Assembly (NCBI RefSeq): GCF_000835495.1
Contig: NW_015622546.1
Coordinates: 3,962,955 to 4,026,954 of the forward strand
Origin: Cladophialophora immunda
Lineage: Eukaryota; Ascomycota; Eurotiomycetes; Chaetothyriales; Herpotrichiellaceae
Direction of reading: 5' to 3'
Length of the DNA stretch: 64,000 nucleotides
Part shown: piece after piece, positions 24,353-34,212 of the stretch
How the letters are laid out: every line of letters starts with the position of its first letter
Numbering within the stretch: position 1 is the stretch's first letter
Position numbers and translations under genes: made by a program
Notes under the pieces: generated by a model
What the model was told of the DNA's origin: nothing
The model's input: only the letters and a program-made list of their open reading frames with translations
Databases searched by the model: none

Positions 24353-25196
24353 CTAAGTTCGTTTCGTCTTCTTTGTTGCCTTCTTGGACATCTTGTTTCC
24401 TGCGGCCGGCTGCGCTTGATCCTCATTCCCTCGATCCTGGACATCGGTTTCTCTCTTTCTTTTTGTCCTCTGTGGCTTGCTTCTGGATCTATTTTTCCGC
24501 TTTTTGCCCTCCTGCGGCTGTGGCTGTTCCGTTGGATCTGTGCTGTTGTCGTCGCCATCAGAGTCGCTGTCAGCCAGGGCCTCCGAAGAGGGCGTATCTT
24601 TCAATGGGACTGCGACTAGTTGAGCAACTTGCTCTAGTACATCAGTGGCATCGGATGGTTCGCCTGCGCTCGCATTTGCCTCGGCTTTTGCCTTCATAGC
24701 AGCCTCGAGATCCTTTAGCCTTTTATTTGCGAGGACTCTCTCTCGTGCCTCGCGCTCGGCGCGTTGTAGATCGTATTTTTCATTCCCCGCCTAGAGCGTT
24801 TTAGCATTTCGCTGAGAGCGCGTGTTTCTCAGAGCAACATACCAGAGCATGCTTGATGAATCTTCCGGCAGCATCTTTGTCCAGCGAGAGAGTTGGCCGA
24901 GAACTCTGCTGTGTGGCTTCGCTTTGCTTGATCTTCTCAAAATACTGCTTGACTCTTGTCAACTCTTTGAAGACAGCATGCTCTTTCGCTTGGACACCAT
25001 GCAGCCTGAGGTAGGAGAAAATCAAGGACTCGATCGAGTAGACAAGGAGGACATTGAGTTTTGCGCGGTCGAGCAAGGGCAGCTTTTTCGTGGTGGCGGA
25101 AAGAGCGCCGCTAAGGACTGGTTCGAGGTTATCTTCAAGGTCCTCCAGATTCTCCTGTAACTCGTCAACGAGTTGTACCACAGCCTTGGTGTCCAT
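24353..25196 (-). CDS. lrp1: C1D / Lrp1 (Rrp47) nuclear exosome cofactor, 263 aa
   Basis: Exons 25196-24843 and 24790-24353 (52-nt phase-0 intron, GTATGT..TAG). The N-terminal Sas10/Utp3/C1D domain spans about residues 5-90: helices VVQLVDELQENLEDLEDNLE and AKLNVLLVYSIESLIFSYLR, then LHGVQAKEHAVFKELTRVKQ. This is the fold that binds the Rrp6 N-terminus and RNA, supporting 3' processing of 5.8S rRNA and snoRNAs. The second exon encodes a helix rich in Arg/Glu and a Lys/Arg tail (KKATKKTKRT) suited to RNA binding or nuclear import. I start at MDTKAVVQLV because the residues before it look like leader. Its ATG is 64 bp from the ATG of the gene on the other strand. Confidence 0.9.
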
Positions 25197-25260
25197 CTTG
25201 TCGCGATGGTGCAGGGGAAAGTGTGGCTGGCAGGGCAATGCTCCGTGAACTTAGAGAAAA

Positions 25261-27108
25261 ATGTCGCAGTCGACCGTGAATTGGAGTAGGAAATTGATAT
25301 TCTTCCCCGCATCAAACCTGCGCGTCTGTTCGCATTCTCCGACTGCGACGCACTCGACCAGCTTAGTTCCTCTGCCATCACTCGCATCACGGTTCCTTAT
25401 CTCTCTTCTCACCAGACGGATCGATGTCCAGTGGCCTTATCAGGATGGTTACGGTGTCTTGAACTTGATAGAGCATATCCCGCGAGGTAGAGTTGCGCAA
25501 TCTGCCCGCCTACCCCAATCTCATTCTTTGGTGAACCCCAAACCAACCTTCAAGCTGTCGCAACGACTCCTTCTTCGCCCACTCTCTCGGGCAGTTCGCA
25601 GATGGCCAAAGGCTCTGAGCTCAGGCTTGTGGACGCAGAGCACCTTTTGTCTTAGACAACCGCCTCGCAGGTTCGGAACCATGACTGAAGCTCTCTCTTG
25701 GTGGAGAGATCCGCCTTCGCCTGAGCCCTCTGGAGACTCTCCCACATTCGAGTCCAAACCACTGGAAGAATCAGCACTACTCAACACAGATAATGAACAG
25801 CTGCTTACAAGACGTGTACACATCCTCGGGCTCGGGAGTATCGGAACTTTGGTCGCCCATTCTTTGAGATGTTTACCCAATCCTCCTCCGATCACCTTAA
25901 TGATCCACCGGCAAGAGCAGTATGAAGTATTCAAAAGAGGTGGCCGTACTATCAACTTGATAAACAAACAAAACGAGATCAACGATGAGCAGACTGGGTA
26001 CGATGTTGACCTGTTCAGCGGATATACAGAGGACGGCAAGGCGCGATGGGACTTCATTCCGGACAAGCCTTTGAATCGACCACAGACCAATCCTCTCGAG
26101 GAAGGAGAGCAGATGCCGTCCGGCGAGCTCTACATCTACACCTTGGTAGTTGCCGTCAAGGGTCCTACAACTGTTGCTGCCCTCCGCTCTATCAAACACC
26201 GTGTCAACGCAAAGACAACCATATGCTTTATGCAGAATGGGCTCGGCCAGATAGATGAACTCAATCAAGAGGTCTTTACCGATCCTCAGACGCGCCCGAC
26301 GTATATGCTGGGAATTGTTTCTCATGGCGCGTACATGTCGCAGCCTTGTACAGTCGTGCATGCTGGATATGGTACAATAGCTCTGGGCATATGTCGAGAT
26401 ACCGATCGTTTCCCGCTCCCTCCAAAGGCACCAGTTCAGCATTTGTGGGAGTTGTCGGAGGAAGAGAGGAAGAAGCATCACCCTACCGACAAAGAACTTT
26501 TTGCAAACCTATCTTCGCGGTATCTTCTCCGCACCTTGACTAGATCGCCAGTGCTGGCATGCGCGGCGTTCCCATACTTGGACCTACTGCAACTGCAGCT
26601 CGAAAAGCTGTCTTCCAATTGCATCTTGAACCCTCTCACTGCCCTCCTCGATGTTCCCAACGGGGCACTGCTGAATAATGAGGAGCTACTACCCGTCCAG
26701 AGGCTGCTCCTTGCTGAGATATCTCTGGTCATCCGAGGTCTACCTGAACTGGAAGGCATCCCCAATGTTCAGCACCGGTTCTCTTCCAGGCGACTTGAGC
26801 AGCTGTTCGTGGGCGTGACCAAGCGGACGGCGCAGAATTCGAGCAGCATGCGGGAGGATATCCGCCATGGCAAGAAACCAGAAATCGACTACATCAACGG
26901 CTACATCATCAAGCGGGGCGAGCAGCAAGGCATTAAATGTGCTTTAAACTTCATGCTCATGCAGCTCATCAAAGGCAAGAATTCGTTGAGGAGTGGCGCA
27001 GGCCTGCCCTATGGCACAACACAAATCCAGAGCGAGGTCGACGCGCATCGCCCCGAGTCGGTCACCATCACCGACATTAGCACTCCGCGGAGAGACAGCA
27101 TAGGGTGA
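25261..27108 (+). CDS. 2-dehydropantoate 2-reductase (ketopantoate reductase) family protein, 615 or 475 aa
   Basis: The family enzyme reduces 2-dehydropantoate to pantoate with NADPH in pantothenate/CoA synthesis. The Rossmann motif HILGLGSIGTLVAHSL, the segment VKGPTTVAALRSIKHRV, CFMQNGLGQIDELN, and the C-terminal helical domain with CILNPLTALLDVPNG and EIDYINGYIIKRGEQQG all match. Key Asn and Lys residues are visible. Two starts are possible. From 25681 (MTEALSWWRDPP) the protein is 475 aa, the usual size. From 25261 a further 140 stop-free codons precede it, rich in Arg/Ser/Leu and poor in acids, like a mitochondrial targeting extension. I report the long form because so long an in-frame extension is unlikely by chance. 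The promoter would then be only 64 bp long. Confidence 0.82.
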   Translation: MSQSTVNWSRKLIFFPASNLRVCSHSPTATHSTSLVPLPSLASRFLISLLTRRIDVQWPYQDGYGVLNLIEHIPRGRVAQSARLPQSHSLVNPKPTFKLSQRLLLRPLSRAVRRWPKALSSGLWTQSTFCLRQPPRRFGTMTEALSWWRDPPSPEPSGDSPTFESKPLEESALLNTDNEQLLTRRVHILGLGSIGTLVAHSLRCLPNPPPITLMIHRQEQYEVFKRGGRTINLINKQNEINDEQTGYDVDLFSGYTEDGKARWDFIPDKPLNRPQTNPLEEGEQMPSGELYIYTLVVAVKGPTTVAALRSIKHRVNAKTTICFMQNGLGQIDELNQEVFTDPQTRPTYMLGIVSHGAYMSQPCTVVHAGYGTIALGICRDTDRFPLPPKAPVQHLWELSEEERKKHHPTDKELFANLSSRYLLRTLTRSPVLACAAFPYLDLLQLQLEKLSSNCILNPLTALLDVPNGALLNNEELLPVQRLLLAEISLVIRGLPELEGIPNVQHRFSSRRLEQLFVGVTKRTAQNSSSMREDIRHGKKPEIDYINGYIIKRGEQQGIKCALNFMLMQLIKGKNSLRSGAGLPYGTTQIQSEVDAHRPESVTITDISTPRRDSIG

Positions 27109-28043
27109 TGGTCGAGTGTGCTTCTTGGGCTCGGGAGAAGCAGGACCTGGATGCAAACCTATGACACAGACAAATCCTACTGTAACTCGAGCACGCGCTG
27201 AAGGATTAATGACAGATGACATCGTGTCAGCGCTTGGCCACATAGTATGCTTTCCTGAAGCAGAAACAGGACAGGTCCCGTGTTCTATTCTGGACCAGGA
27301 CTGACAGCTCGATTGCGTCGCATATTGATCTGCGGTGTCTCTGCTCTGGCACTCGTGACCACTCCAGACTGCCCAGAGAAATTAATCGACCTGGCTGGGG
27401 AACCTTGACCAGTCCTTGGGGGAGATCAATAATGGGTCCAGAATGAAAGCCCTCATGGCGATTACCGAATCCAGTACCCCCAGGCGACGACGTCTTGCGG
27501 GGACCCAGTTCGGCCCTGCCTGGCGCATGAACCATGGCTCAAACCATGGCCGTTTGATCCAGACCATGCCAGCCTGGATTCCGTGAGCATCTGGGCAGTC
27601 GATGAGTGGCTGAGGGAAAAGGCTAAGCTTCTCAGCGACGGGCTCTTGATCCAAGGCTGGGGCGAGGTTGGTCTAGCCCAAAAATACCTCGACTATCCTG
27701 GAAATGGGCTGACGCCTCTGCTAGCCTCAAACATCAGTGGCTGAGATAAACGAAGAGGAGGCGCTATCGACAAACCTAAATCCTCAAATCCCCATCCATT
27801 ATCGGTTCTACTGCAGGGGAACATGTTGATCTTGGCGCTATCCACGACACGAAGATTGCAGTCACCTGGTCGCCGTCGGTCGTCTGCGAGCTAAGGTTGC
27901 GAGATAGGCTGGTCCCCACCGAGAGAAGCGGCGTGCGTCTTGGTCCCATCACCCCAGTTGATCCAGCACCTGGACCTTGTGGCGGGAGGTGGGCCAGCTG
28001 CGACGGTCGCTCCCAAGGTTTGGGGCCTTTCGGTTGCCAGAGT

Positions 28044-28067
28044 TGGAGCTGGAGCTGGAGCTGGAGG
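28044..28067 (+). repeat. (TGGAGC)3-TGGAGG hexanucleotide repeat
   Basis: Three perfect units and one with a single change, about 310 bp before the ATG at 28376. Confidence 0.75.
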
Positions 28068-28216
28068 TGGTGACGGTTGCGTCTGCTCGCTCGAGGCTGA
28101 GTGCGAGGGCGATGCAGGATCTCAAACGACATGGCTGGCTTGCCGGCCAGTCCCTGACCTAGTCCAGGCTCTCTCCGTACCAACCTTTTTCCGGGCTGGT
28201 CAATGGCATCAATTTC

Positions 28217-28223
28217 TATATAA
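28217..28223 (+). promoter_or_regulatory. TATA box of the secreted NTF2-like gene
   Basis: TATATAA 153 bp before the ATG at 28376, followed by a pyrimidine-rich leader. Confidence 0.65.
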
Positions 28224-28375
28224 CAATCGCTTCTCCCTCCTCTGGACCCAGCCTGTCACCCAGTTCCGCAGAACCATCATTCGTTACCTCCTTCTCAGCA
28301 ATTTGCTCCTCGCTCGTTGCAGACCCAACCCAATTACATTCTTTTCTCTCACAAAGGCCTACGTAATCCATCACC

Positions 28376-28912
28376 ATGCGTTCATTCACCATCGCTGCCG
28401 CCGCCGCCCTCATCTCCTCAGCCTATGCTTCTCCATGGACTATGGGCGGCCTCTGGGGAGGGAAGTACGACCCGACCAAGTGCTTGACCCAGGCCACTGT
28501 TGAGAGCCTTGTTGATGGGTTTGGCAAACTTATCTCAGCCTACACCGACGCCGACGCCGAGAAGATCCTGGCGGACAATCTGACCGACTATTCTGACTCG
28601 ATCAACTCCCTCATCGGCCAACCAGTGGGCACCGCGACCTTCCCAAGCAAGGCAGCCTTCATGGCCGGCCAGGGCTCTCAGCCCCCAGTCCCGTTCCAGC
28701 TCCTTGCCATTGAGGCTTTCAACTGCGACACCATCTCCCTGCGATGGATCGGTGGTCTCCAACCTCAGCCCGTCAAGGGCATCACGGTCTTGAAAGCATC
28801 CAACAGCCAAGGCCAAAAGGATACGTGGCAGATCAGCACCATCTACACCGAGTTCAACAGCATTGCGTGGTTGGAGGATATCGGTGGCAACGTGACCTAC
28901 CCAAGCCACTGA
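28376..28912 (+). CDS. Secreted NTF2-like domain protein, 178 aa
   Basis: Single exon. Residues 1-18 are a signal peptide (MRSFTIAAAAALISSAYA) and the mature protein begins near SPWTMGG. The arrangement C-L-T-Q-A-T-V-E-S-L-V-D-G-F, a helix, AEKILADNLTDYSDSINSLI, a loop, then strands FQLLAIEAFNCDTISLRWIG and TWQISTIYTEFNSIAWLEDI is the NTF2-like fold found in a family of secreted fungal proteins of unknown ligand. Two cysteines could form one disulfide. The ATG has a good context (ATCACCATGCG) and a TATA box 153 bp upstream. Role is not known; an extracellular binding protein is the simplest inference. Confidence 0.85.
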   Translation: MRSFTIAAAAALISSAYASPWTMGGLWGGKYDPTKCLTQATVESLVDGFGKLISAYTDADAEKILADNLTDYSDSINSLIGQPVGTATFPSKAAFMAGQGSQPPVPFQLLAIEAFNCDTISLRWIGGLQPQPVKGITVLKASNSQGQKDTWQISTIYTEFNSIAWLEDIGGNVTYPSH

Positions 28913-31900
28913 GACCCCTGAGGCTTCATTTATCTGATACCCATTTGACATTTGGGCCAGGGGCATAGCGTTGGCGCCGGGAAAATGATGCGTGGATGGG
29001 GCTTTTCCGCGACTGAGATTTTCAGCAGCGAGGCACACGACATCAATGGGGGTGGCACTACAGGAGACCCCGAGCATATATTGGATCTTGTGAAACGTTA
29101 TGCGGCATCATTTCGACGGCTGACCCTTGACCTGCAACTGAATTGGCATTTTAATGGCTTCCAGTACATAGCAATAATACAGCGTGCTCCTTGCGCGACA
29201 TTCCACACACTCGTGTGACTCGGACTGTCCATCTCCTCGTCCCACGCCGGCGGCGATAGCGACCGGGACTCGGGTCCAGAGTTATTTCGCTTAAGCCTCC
29301 TCCTCCCCCGACACCCGGATAGGGCTCTATTCGGTTATACCAACCGAAGTTGGCTTTTCCCACTGCAACGCTCGTCAAACACTTGGACTGGCTGTTCTCT
29401 GGGAGTAGCAATCTGGCACCCTCGCCCTCGTTTTGAGTGCTGCAGCATGGAGTGAGACTGGAATCTGATGCCAGCAAGCACCCTTCGTCCGGCGAAAAGG
29501 ACGATCCTCCTCTTTGGGACTGTTTAGTGTGTAATTGTGGATTCTCTCGCTGAAGATCATCGGGGATTGACATGCTGTTACTGGCCCAACAGGCCGGAGA
29601 CCAAGCGCCAGTAGCCTCGAGCCCAAACAAGCCCGACTGGAGCATTCAATCATCTTGTCTGGCGACTGAGGGAATCATGCGCAATCACGTCTCGGCCCGC
29701 GCACACTTTGCGACGACACGTTGGAACTACGAGAAGCTCGTCGCTTTGAAACCGCAACTGTCTCGACCCATCGTGCCAGGTTTTTCTCAGAATCTAGCAA
29801 GCGAGCCAGCAGCAAGCATTGCCTGGTGAAATTGCGCGGGGGGCCAAGATGCCATCCCCGGATTTTGCGTCGCCTTATTTTTCTTCCCAGGCACTGGACC
29901 AGGCACTGGACCATGAACCATGGCACTGGCTCAACGGTCCACCAGAGCTTGCCTGCTGCTTAGACGTTGGCCGACCACGGGCGAACAGCATGCTAAACAA
30001 GAGCCATCTTTGACTGGTGTGCGATAGCTCTCTGCCTTGTCCCACCATCGCACAACGCCGGGGCTGCTTCGTGCCAGTCTGGTTCTCTGCTCGTACGAGG
30101 ACCCGAGTCGACTTCATTTCGCTTTCTTATCGTCGACTACTCGAGGACTGGACTTGCCGTGGATGGTCTCGATGGGGGAAAGCCGAATGGAGATCCGCAG
30201 GAAGCAATTATATTACGAGTATGTCCCAAGTTCTTGCTGCCGCTCTCACCCTGCTAATAGAGCTATCCACATCGACCACAACCTACCCTAGGGCGAATGT
30301 AAATTGACCGCTGCAAAATCACAGTTTGTCGGGCGCTTGAGAAGCCCTTTTCTTTGGGGGCTACTCGTAAACCTTCTCGTAATAAGTTTCCCAAGCTTTG
30401 CTAAGCTAGCGGCACGGCGCAAGAGAATTCCAAACGGTTTGATGATCCTGCACCCAAGGAGGCCCCCCTGACTTCAGATTCCCTGGCTCTGTCAAATCTT
30501 GGAAAAGACACTCCTCACCATCAGCCAAAAGAGATGGACAAAAGATGGCTGGCCAACGTTTCAATCACTGGTGTGGACTACGTGTACGGAGTACTCGGTG
30601 CTCGGTACGCAGCCCCTTTCTGCTACGTTGCATTTGTCCCCTACAAGCCGCACACATACATAGTATACTTGCCACCCACTTTGGAAAGGGCACAGAATAA
30701 GGGGAAGATCCGCCATCTGTATCCCATCGCGGGAGAACTGCTGCCTAATTACTGCTACCTGAACGGCTCTCTCACTAGTCTGGGTCACCTGTGTCGATCT
30801 TGCATGGACAGTTGCTTCCTGGGCCAACTTGAACGGGCGAAAGGAGGGCATCACAGATAGACATGTATGCGATAGGCTCCCCAATACGCTCACTCTCTTG
30901 CCGCAATCCTTCTTCCTATCTTGATCCTCGAAATTACCGTTGGGTGGGTTATTACCTCCGCTCTGTGTTGAGGGATGCTGTGCCTTCGGATTCATATTCA
31001 CGTCTTGTATGATTTGGCCGGATCTGCTTGCTGAGCAGTACGCTGAGCCTGCATCCGCTTTCTCAATCAGAAAGGTCGTTCCTGTAGGTATTAGTCCGCC
31101 GCAAGCCTCCGCCACAGGTCATCCCTCGAAGATAGGGCCTTGAGATGCGCTCTGAGTGGACCGGGAAGCAGCAGAAAGGGCGAAAAGGAAGCGGGAAAGG
31201 ATTGGACTATCTTGTGGAGACGGCCCTTTGATCATTCCTTCAATATGTCCTCGCCTCATGAGCATTCTCGTCTCTCTCTGTGTGAGCGCTCAGACAACCG
31301 AAATCTATCCTTTCCAGGTTGACCCTTTGCCCTCCTCCGAAGCCAAGCGCCTCCTCTCCTGATCTGGGTCCTCTAGACTTGCTATATCCGCTCGGTCTCG
31401 TGCTCTGCTCACACCGCTGCCTCTGCTGCGCCTGCACGGATCAGGAGAAAAACACCTTTCCTGCAGAACCCAAATGCCTCGGAGAAACACGACGAGAACG
31501 ACGTCTAGGCTCTGAGCTGCTGGCACGCACGGATGCGTCCGCGCACTCAAGGTCAACGGCCCACGTGCATACACGCTTCTCTCTTTTCGCATCGGTCGCC
31601 CGAGAAGGGACCGCATAGCGGACTCAGCGATCGCGGTAGGGGGGACGAGCACCAGAGAACCGTTGACTGGTTTTGGAGACGTTGCCGAGTCAAGGGCGAG
31701 GTCCGGGGAAACACTGGTCCAGAAAGAAACAGACAAACCCAAGCAAGGAGACTCGGCGGCGCACGAGCCAACGTCTTGAGCGTGGCTCTCGATATTGACC
31801 CCTCCGTTCCTCAGGGCCTGGAATGAAAGCCCTGACCTCGCGAGTTCAGACTTGGGCCTTCGACATGTTCTCAAGTGCCCTGCGGAGCGCGCGTGACTGG

Positions 31901-32688
31901 GTTCTGCAGCAAGGGGTTGCGGAAGATCGAGATGCACGACTGGCAAAAATGACGACGACGGGGACGAGAATGCAAGAGTGCGCGAACACACCGTCTCGCG
32001 GGTCCTGGTCCGGCCGCTGCCCGTCATAGCCACGAAGGCCGGAGATGGACGAACCCCAGAGGTAAGACATCGGATACGAAATGTTAGATTGGTGTATCGA
32101 CCAGTGGCCTGTTTGCGGCTGTTCTTGGTAGGATCTTTCAGCACTGATACTGCAATTGCGAAGCTTTCGGGATATGCAAGAGAGCTGGGGCTTGGGAATC
32201 AAAATCAAGTCATTGTAGTTGTCCACATCTCGACTTTGAGCTCTGAAGCGTCTTCGCGTTTGTCGACCACGCTACTTTATTCGCCCTTGCTCTCGCATAT
32301 CATGCCGGTGTGTCGAGGACCATCCCCAAATCAGTCAATCACTCTAGTTATCATGCCCCATATCGTATCCCTCAGAAGGATCTCTAGGTCTTTACCCCGT
32401 CATTCAGCCGTAATCGTTCACACATCATGTAGAATGCCGGGTGCTTTCAAGAGTCCGTTCCACGAGCAAGACGAACCTCTCGTTCCTCACCAAGCCTCAC
32501 CCATGCAACCTGCTCCAAATGCTCGGAATGCCAAACACCAATTCGAAAGCCTCATCCGTCACTTTTGGGACATATAGAACCGAAAGATTTCCTGCCGGTA
32601 TCCCAAAGACGCCGTTGGACTACAGCGTTGACCCCATCCCTACTGCCAGCGTCTCTGTTCGGTTGAATATTAAAGACAAAATACTCCG
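28913..32688. other. Gene-poor intergenic stretch, about 3.8 kb
   Basis: Many short frames on both strands but none with a domain, a signal, or spliced continuity. A 12-bp tandem (GGCACTGGACCA x2) lies at 29890-29913, echoed as GGCACTGG at 29931, and a TACGGAGTA 9-mer at 30585-30593. A 279-codon minus-strand frame at 31305-32144 looks like chance: Ser/Arg/Pro-biased with no motif. Confidence 0.5.
29890..29913 (+). repeat. 12-bp tandem direct repeat
   Basis: Two perfect copies of GGCACTGGACCA. Non-coding as far as I can see. Confidence 0.8.
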
Positions 32689-34212
32689 TCAACGCTCTCT
32701 CTTGGACACGAGAAGTCGCGTCACCAGCTTCCCGACAACACCAAGCTTGACCTTCTTCTTCTGCACTTCCCTCGACCGCTCGGATGTCATGGTATTGGCG
32801 CGTTTCCTCTTCCCCGTCGAAGGTGGTGTTGGAGGTATAGCGGTGTCTCGTGGCGGCGCTGACAAAATACCATCCGACCGTGTGCTTTCAATCCCTTTGT
32901 CAGCTCTCTGTTGTGACATCCCCACCAGAGCTGTTACTCTGGGTTGACCGTGGGAGCGGAAATTGGCGTTGGGCCTTTTCCGCAGCTTGGACGAAAACCG
33001 GGTCAGACTGTTCTCTTCCCTCACCGGCAAGGGCGTACTTTGAGCACTGTGGGTGGGTTGCCGATGGCGTCCAGATATCTGGTATGCGTCATATGCTTCA
33101 TGGCGTTGCGCGTTGGGAACGTCCCATTTGGCCTCTTTGCGTTGACTCAAATTGATTCTCATGCGGGCATTGGCGTCCGCGATGAAGCGTTCGGCGGCAC
33201 GAAGATCAGTAAAACTTTTCTTAATCCGCAAGAGCGGTGAATAGTGGCGTCTGCGGTCGTCCTCGTCGTCCCAATCAATGTAAGACACTTCTTTATGTCC
33301 TTCAAAACCTTGAGGCAACTGGGTCGTGGTAGTACTATCGTCTGAATTTGGCAAATGCTGCGCTGGTGGGTATTTGGAGCCACTCGAGAGATTCGTGGGC
33401 TGAGGTGTCCAACAAAGCTGGCCATCCTGGAACAGGCGAGGATTTGATTGCGGCGGCGGGTTGATGCTGTAGATGCCAGAACCGACGCTGGCCTCATATG
33501 TCATCTTAGGAGATGCCACAGCACCGTGAGAATTGTGCGGCAGAAAACTTTCAAAGTAGTTCTTGGGAGAACCGGCAGCTGTGCAAGGGGAACCTTCAGA
33601 TATGGAAAAGGATGAGCGAGAATGACGCGAATTCGTCAGAGACGGAACTAGGGTGATTGGACTTGTTGGAACCGTGGACAGACCCTCGGGTTCTATTGAG
33701 ATATCTCCAACTTGCGCAGTCAACTGCTCCAGCAATTCATTCTTCGCCGTCGAGGTCGAGTTTGTATTCATTTCCTGATACAAAGCCGATGGCTCTGGTG
33801 ATAATAATCGACATTCGACCTTGCATGTGTTTGATGGGGGCCGAACTAATTGTGGTGCCGGTGGAAGCAGTGCTGGGGGGTGAAGACGAGACTGTTCAAA
33901 GAGCCAATCACCATATTCTATTGGCGAGGGAGCGGAGCGGCGTTCAGGCTCGATCATGAAGTGAATTTCTTCGTCGATTGCGTCTGCATAAATAAGGGAT
34001 GGCTGAAAGAAATTCGAGGCCTGCTGCATCAGCATCTCCCCAGAATATAGTGACGCAGATGGTACACGGTGTGGGAGAAGTCCATGGAAGGAACCAGGAT
34101 CCGAGCAGGAAGGCCGTGGATGAGAGGCATCCTTTCCACACTTGTAATGTGGATTGGTATGAGGTTCTCCCTTTCCCAATGGTTGAGGCATGTTCCAGAA
34201 TTCGTGTGGCAT
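32689..34212 (-). CDS. Hypothetical protein with basic nuclear-type tail, about 507 aa
   Basis: A long open frame read from MPHEFWNMPQPLGKGEPHTN. The frame opens a little further upstream (to about 34257) without another ATG, so the 5' end may involve an upstream exon. Content is Ser/Pro/Asn/Thr-rich and largely disordered. The better ordered parts are SLIYADAIDEEIHFMIEPER, YGDWLFEQSRLHP, and a helical stretch LLRIKKSFTDLRAAERFIAD followed by NARMRINLSQRKEAKWDVP. The end is strongly basic with GKRKRANTM and REVQKKKVKLGVVGKLVTRL, resembling a bipartite nuclear signal. I recognise no family. A nuclear regulatory role is a guess from the tail alone. Confidence 0.6.
   Translation of the reverse strand: MPHEFWNMPQPLGKGEPHTNPHYKCGKDASHPRPSCSDPGSFHGLLPHRVPSASLYSGEMLMQQASNFFQPSLIYADAIDEEIHFMIEPERRSAPSPIEYGDWLFEQSRLHPPALLPPAPQLVRPPSNTCKVECRLLSPEPSALYQEMNTNSTSTAKNELLEQLTAQVGDISIEPEGLSTVPTSPITLVPSLTNSRHSRSSFSISEGSPCTAAGSPKNYFESFLPHNSHGAVASPKMTYEASVGSGIYSINPPPQSNPRLFQDGQLCWTPQPTNLSSGSKYPPAQHLPNSDDSTTTTQLPQGFEGHKEVSYIDWDDEDDRRRHYSPLLRIKKSFTDLRAAERFIADANARMRINLSQRKEAKWDVPNAQRHEAYDAYQISGRHRQPTHSAQSTPLPVREENSLTRFSSKLRKRPNANFRSHGQPRVTALVGMSQQRADKGIESTRSDGILSAPPRDTAIPPTPPSTGKRKRANTMTSERSREVQKKKVKLGVVGKLVTRLLVSKRER

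Larger units (their letters stand above)
27109..28375. other. Intergenic upstream of the secreted NTF2-like gene
   Basis: No supported gene. Contains a TGGAGC repeat (28044-28067) and a TATA box (28217-28223). Confidence 0.5.

Noticed and set aside
31305..32144. 279-codon minus-strand open frame
   Set aside because: Ser/Arg/Pro-biased, no domain, no signal, no spliced continuity, and overlapped by other frames; reads like chance.
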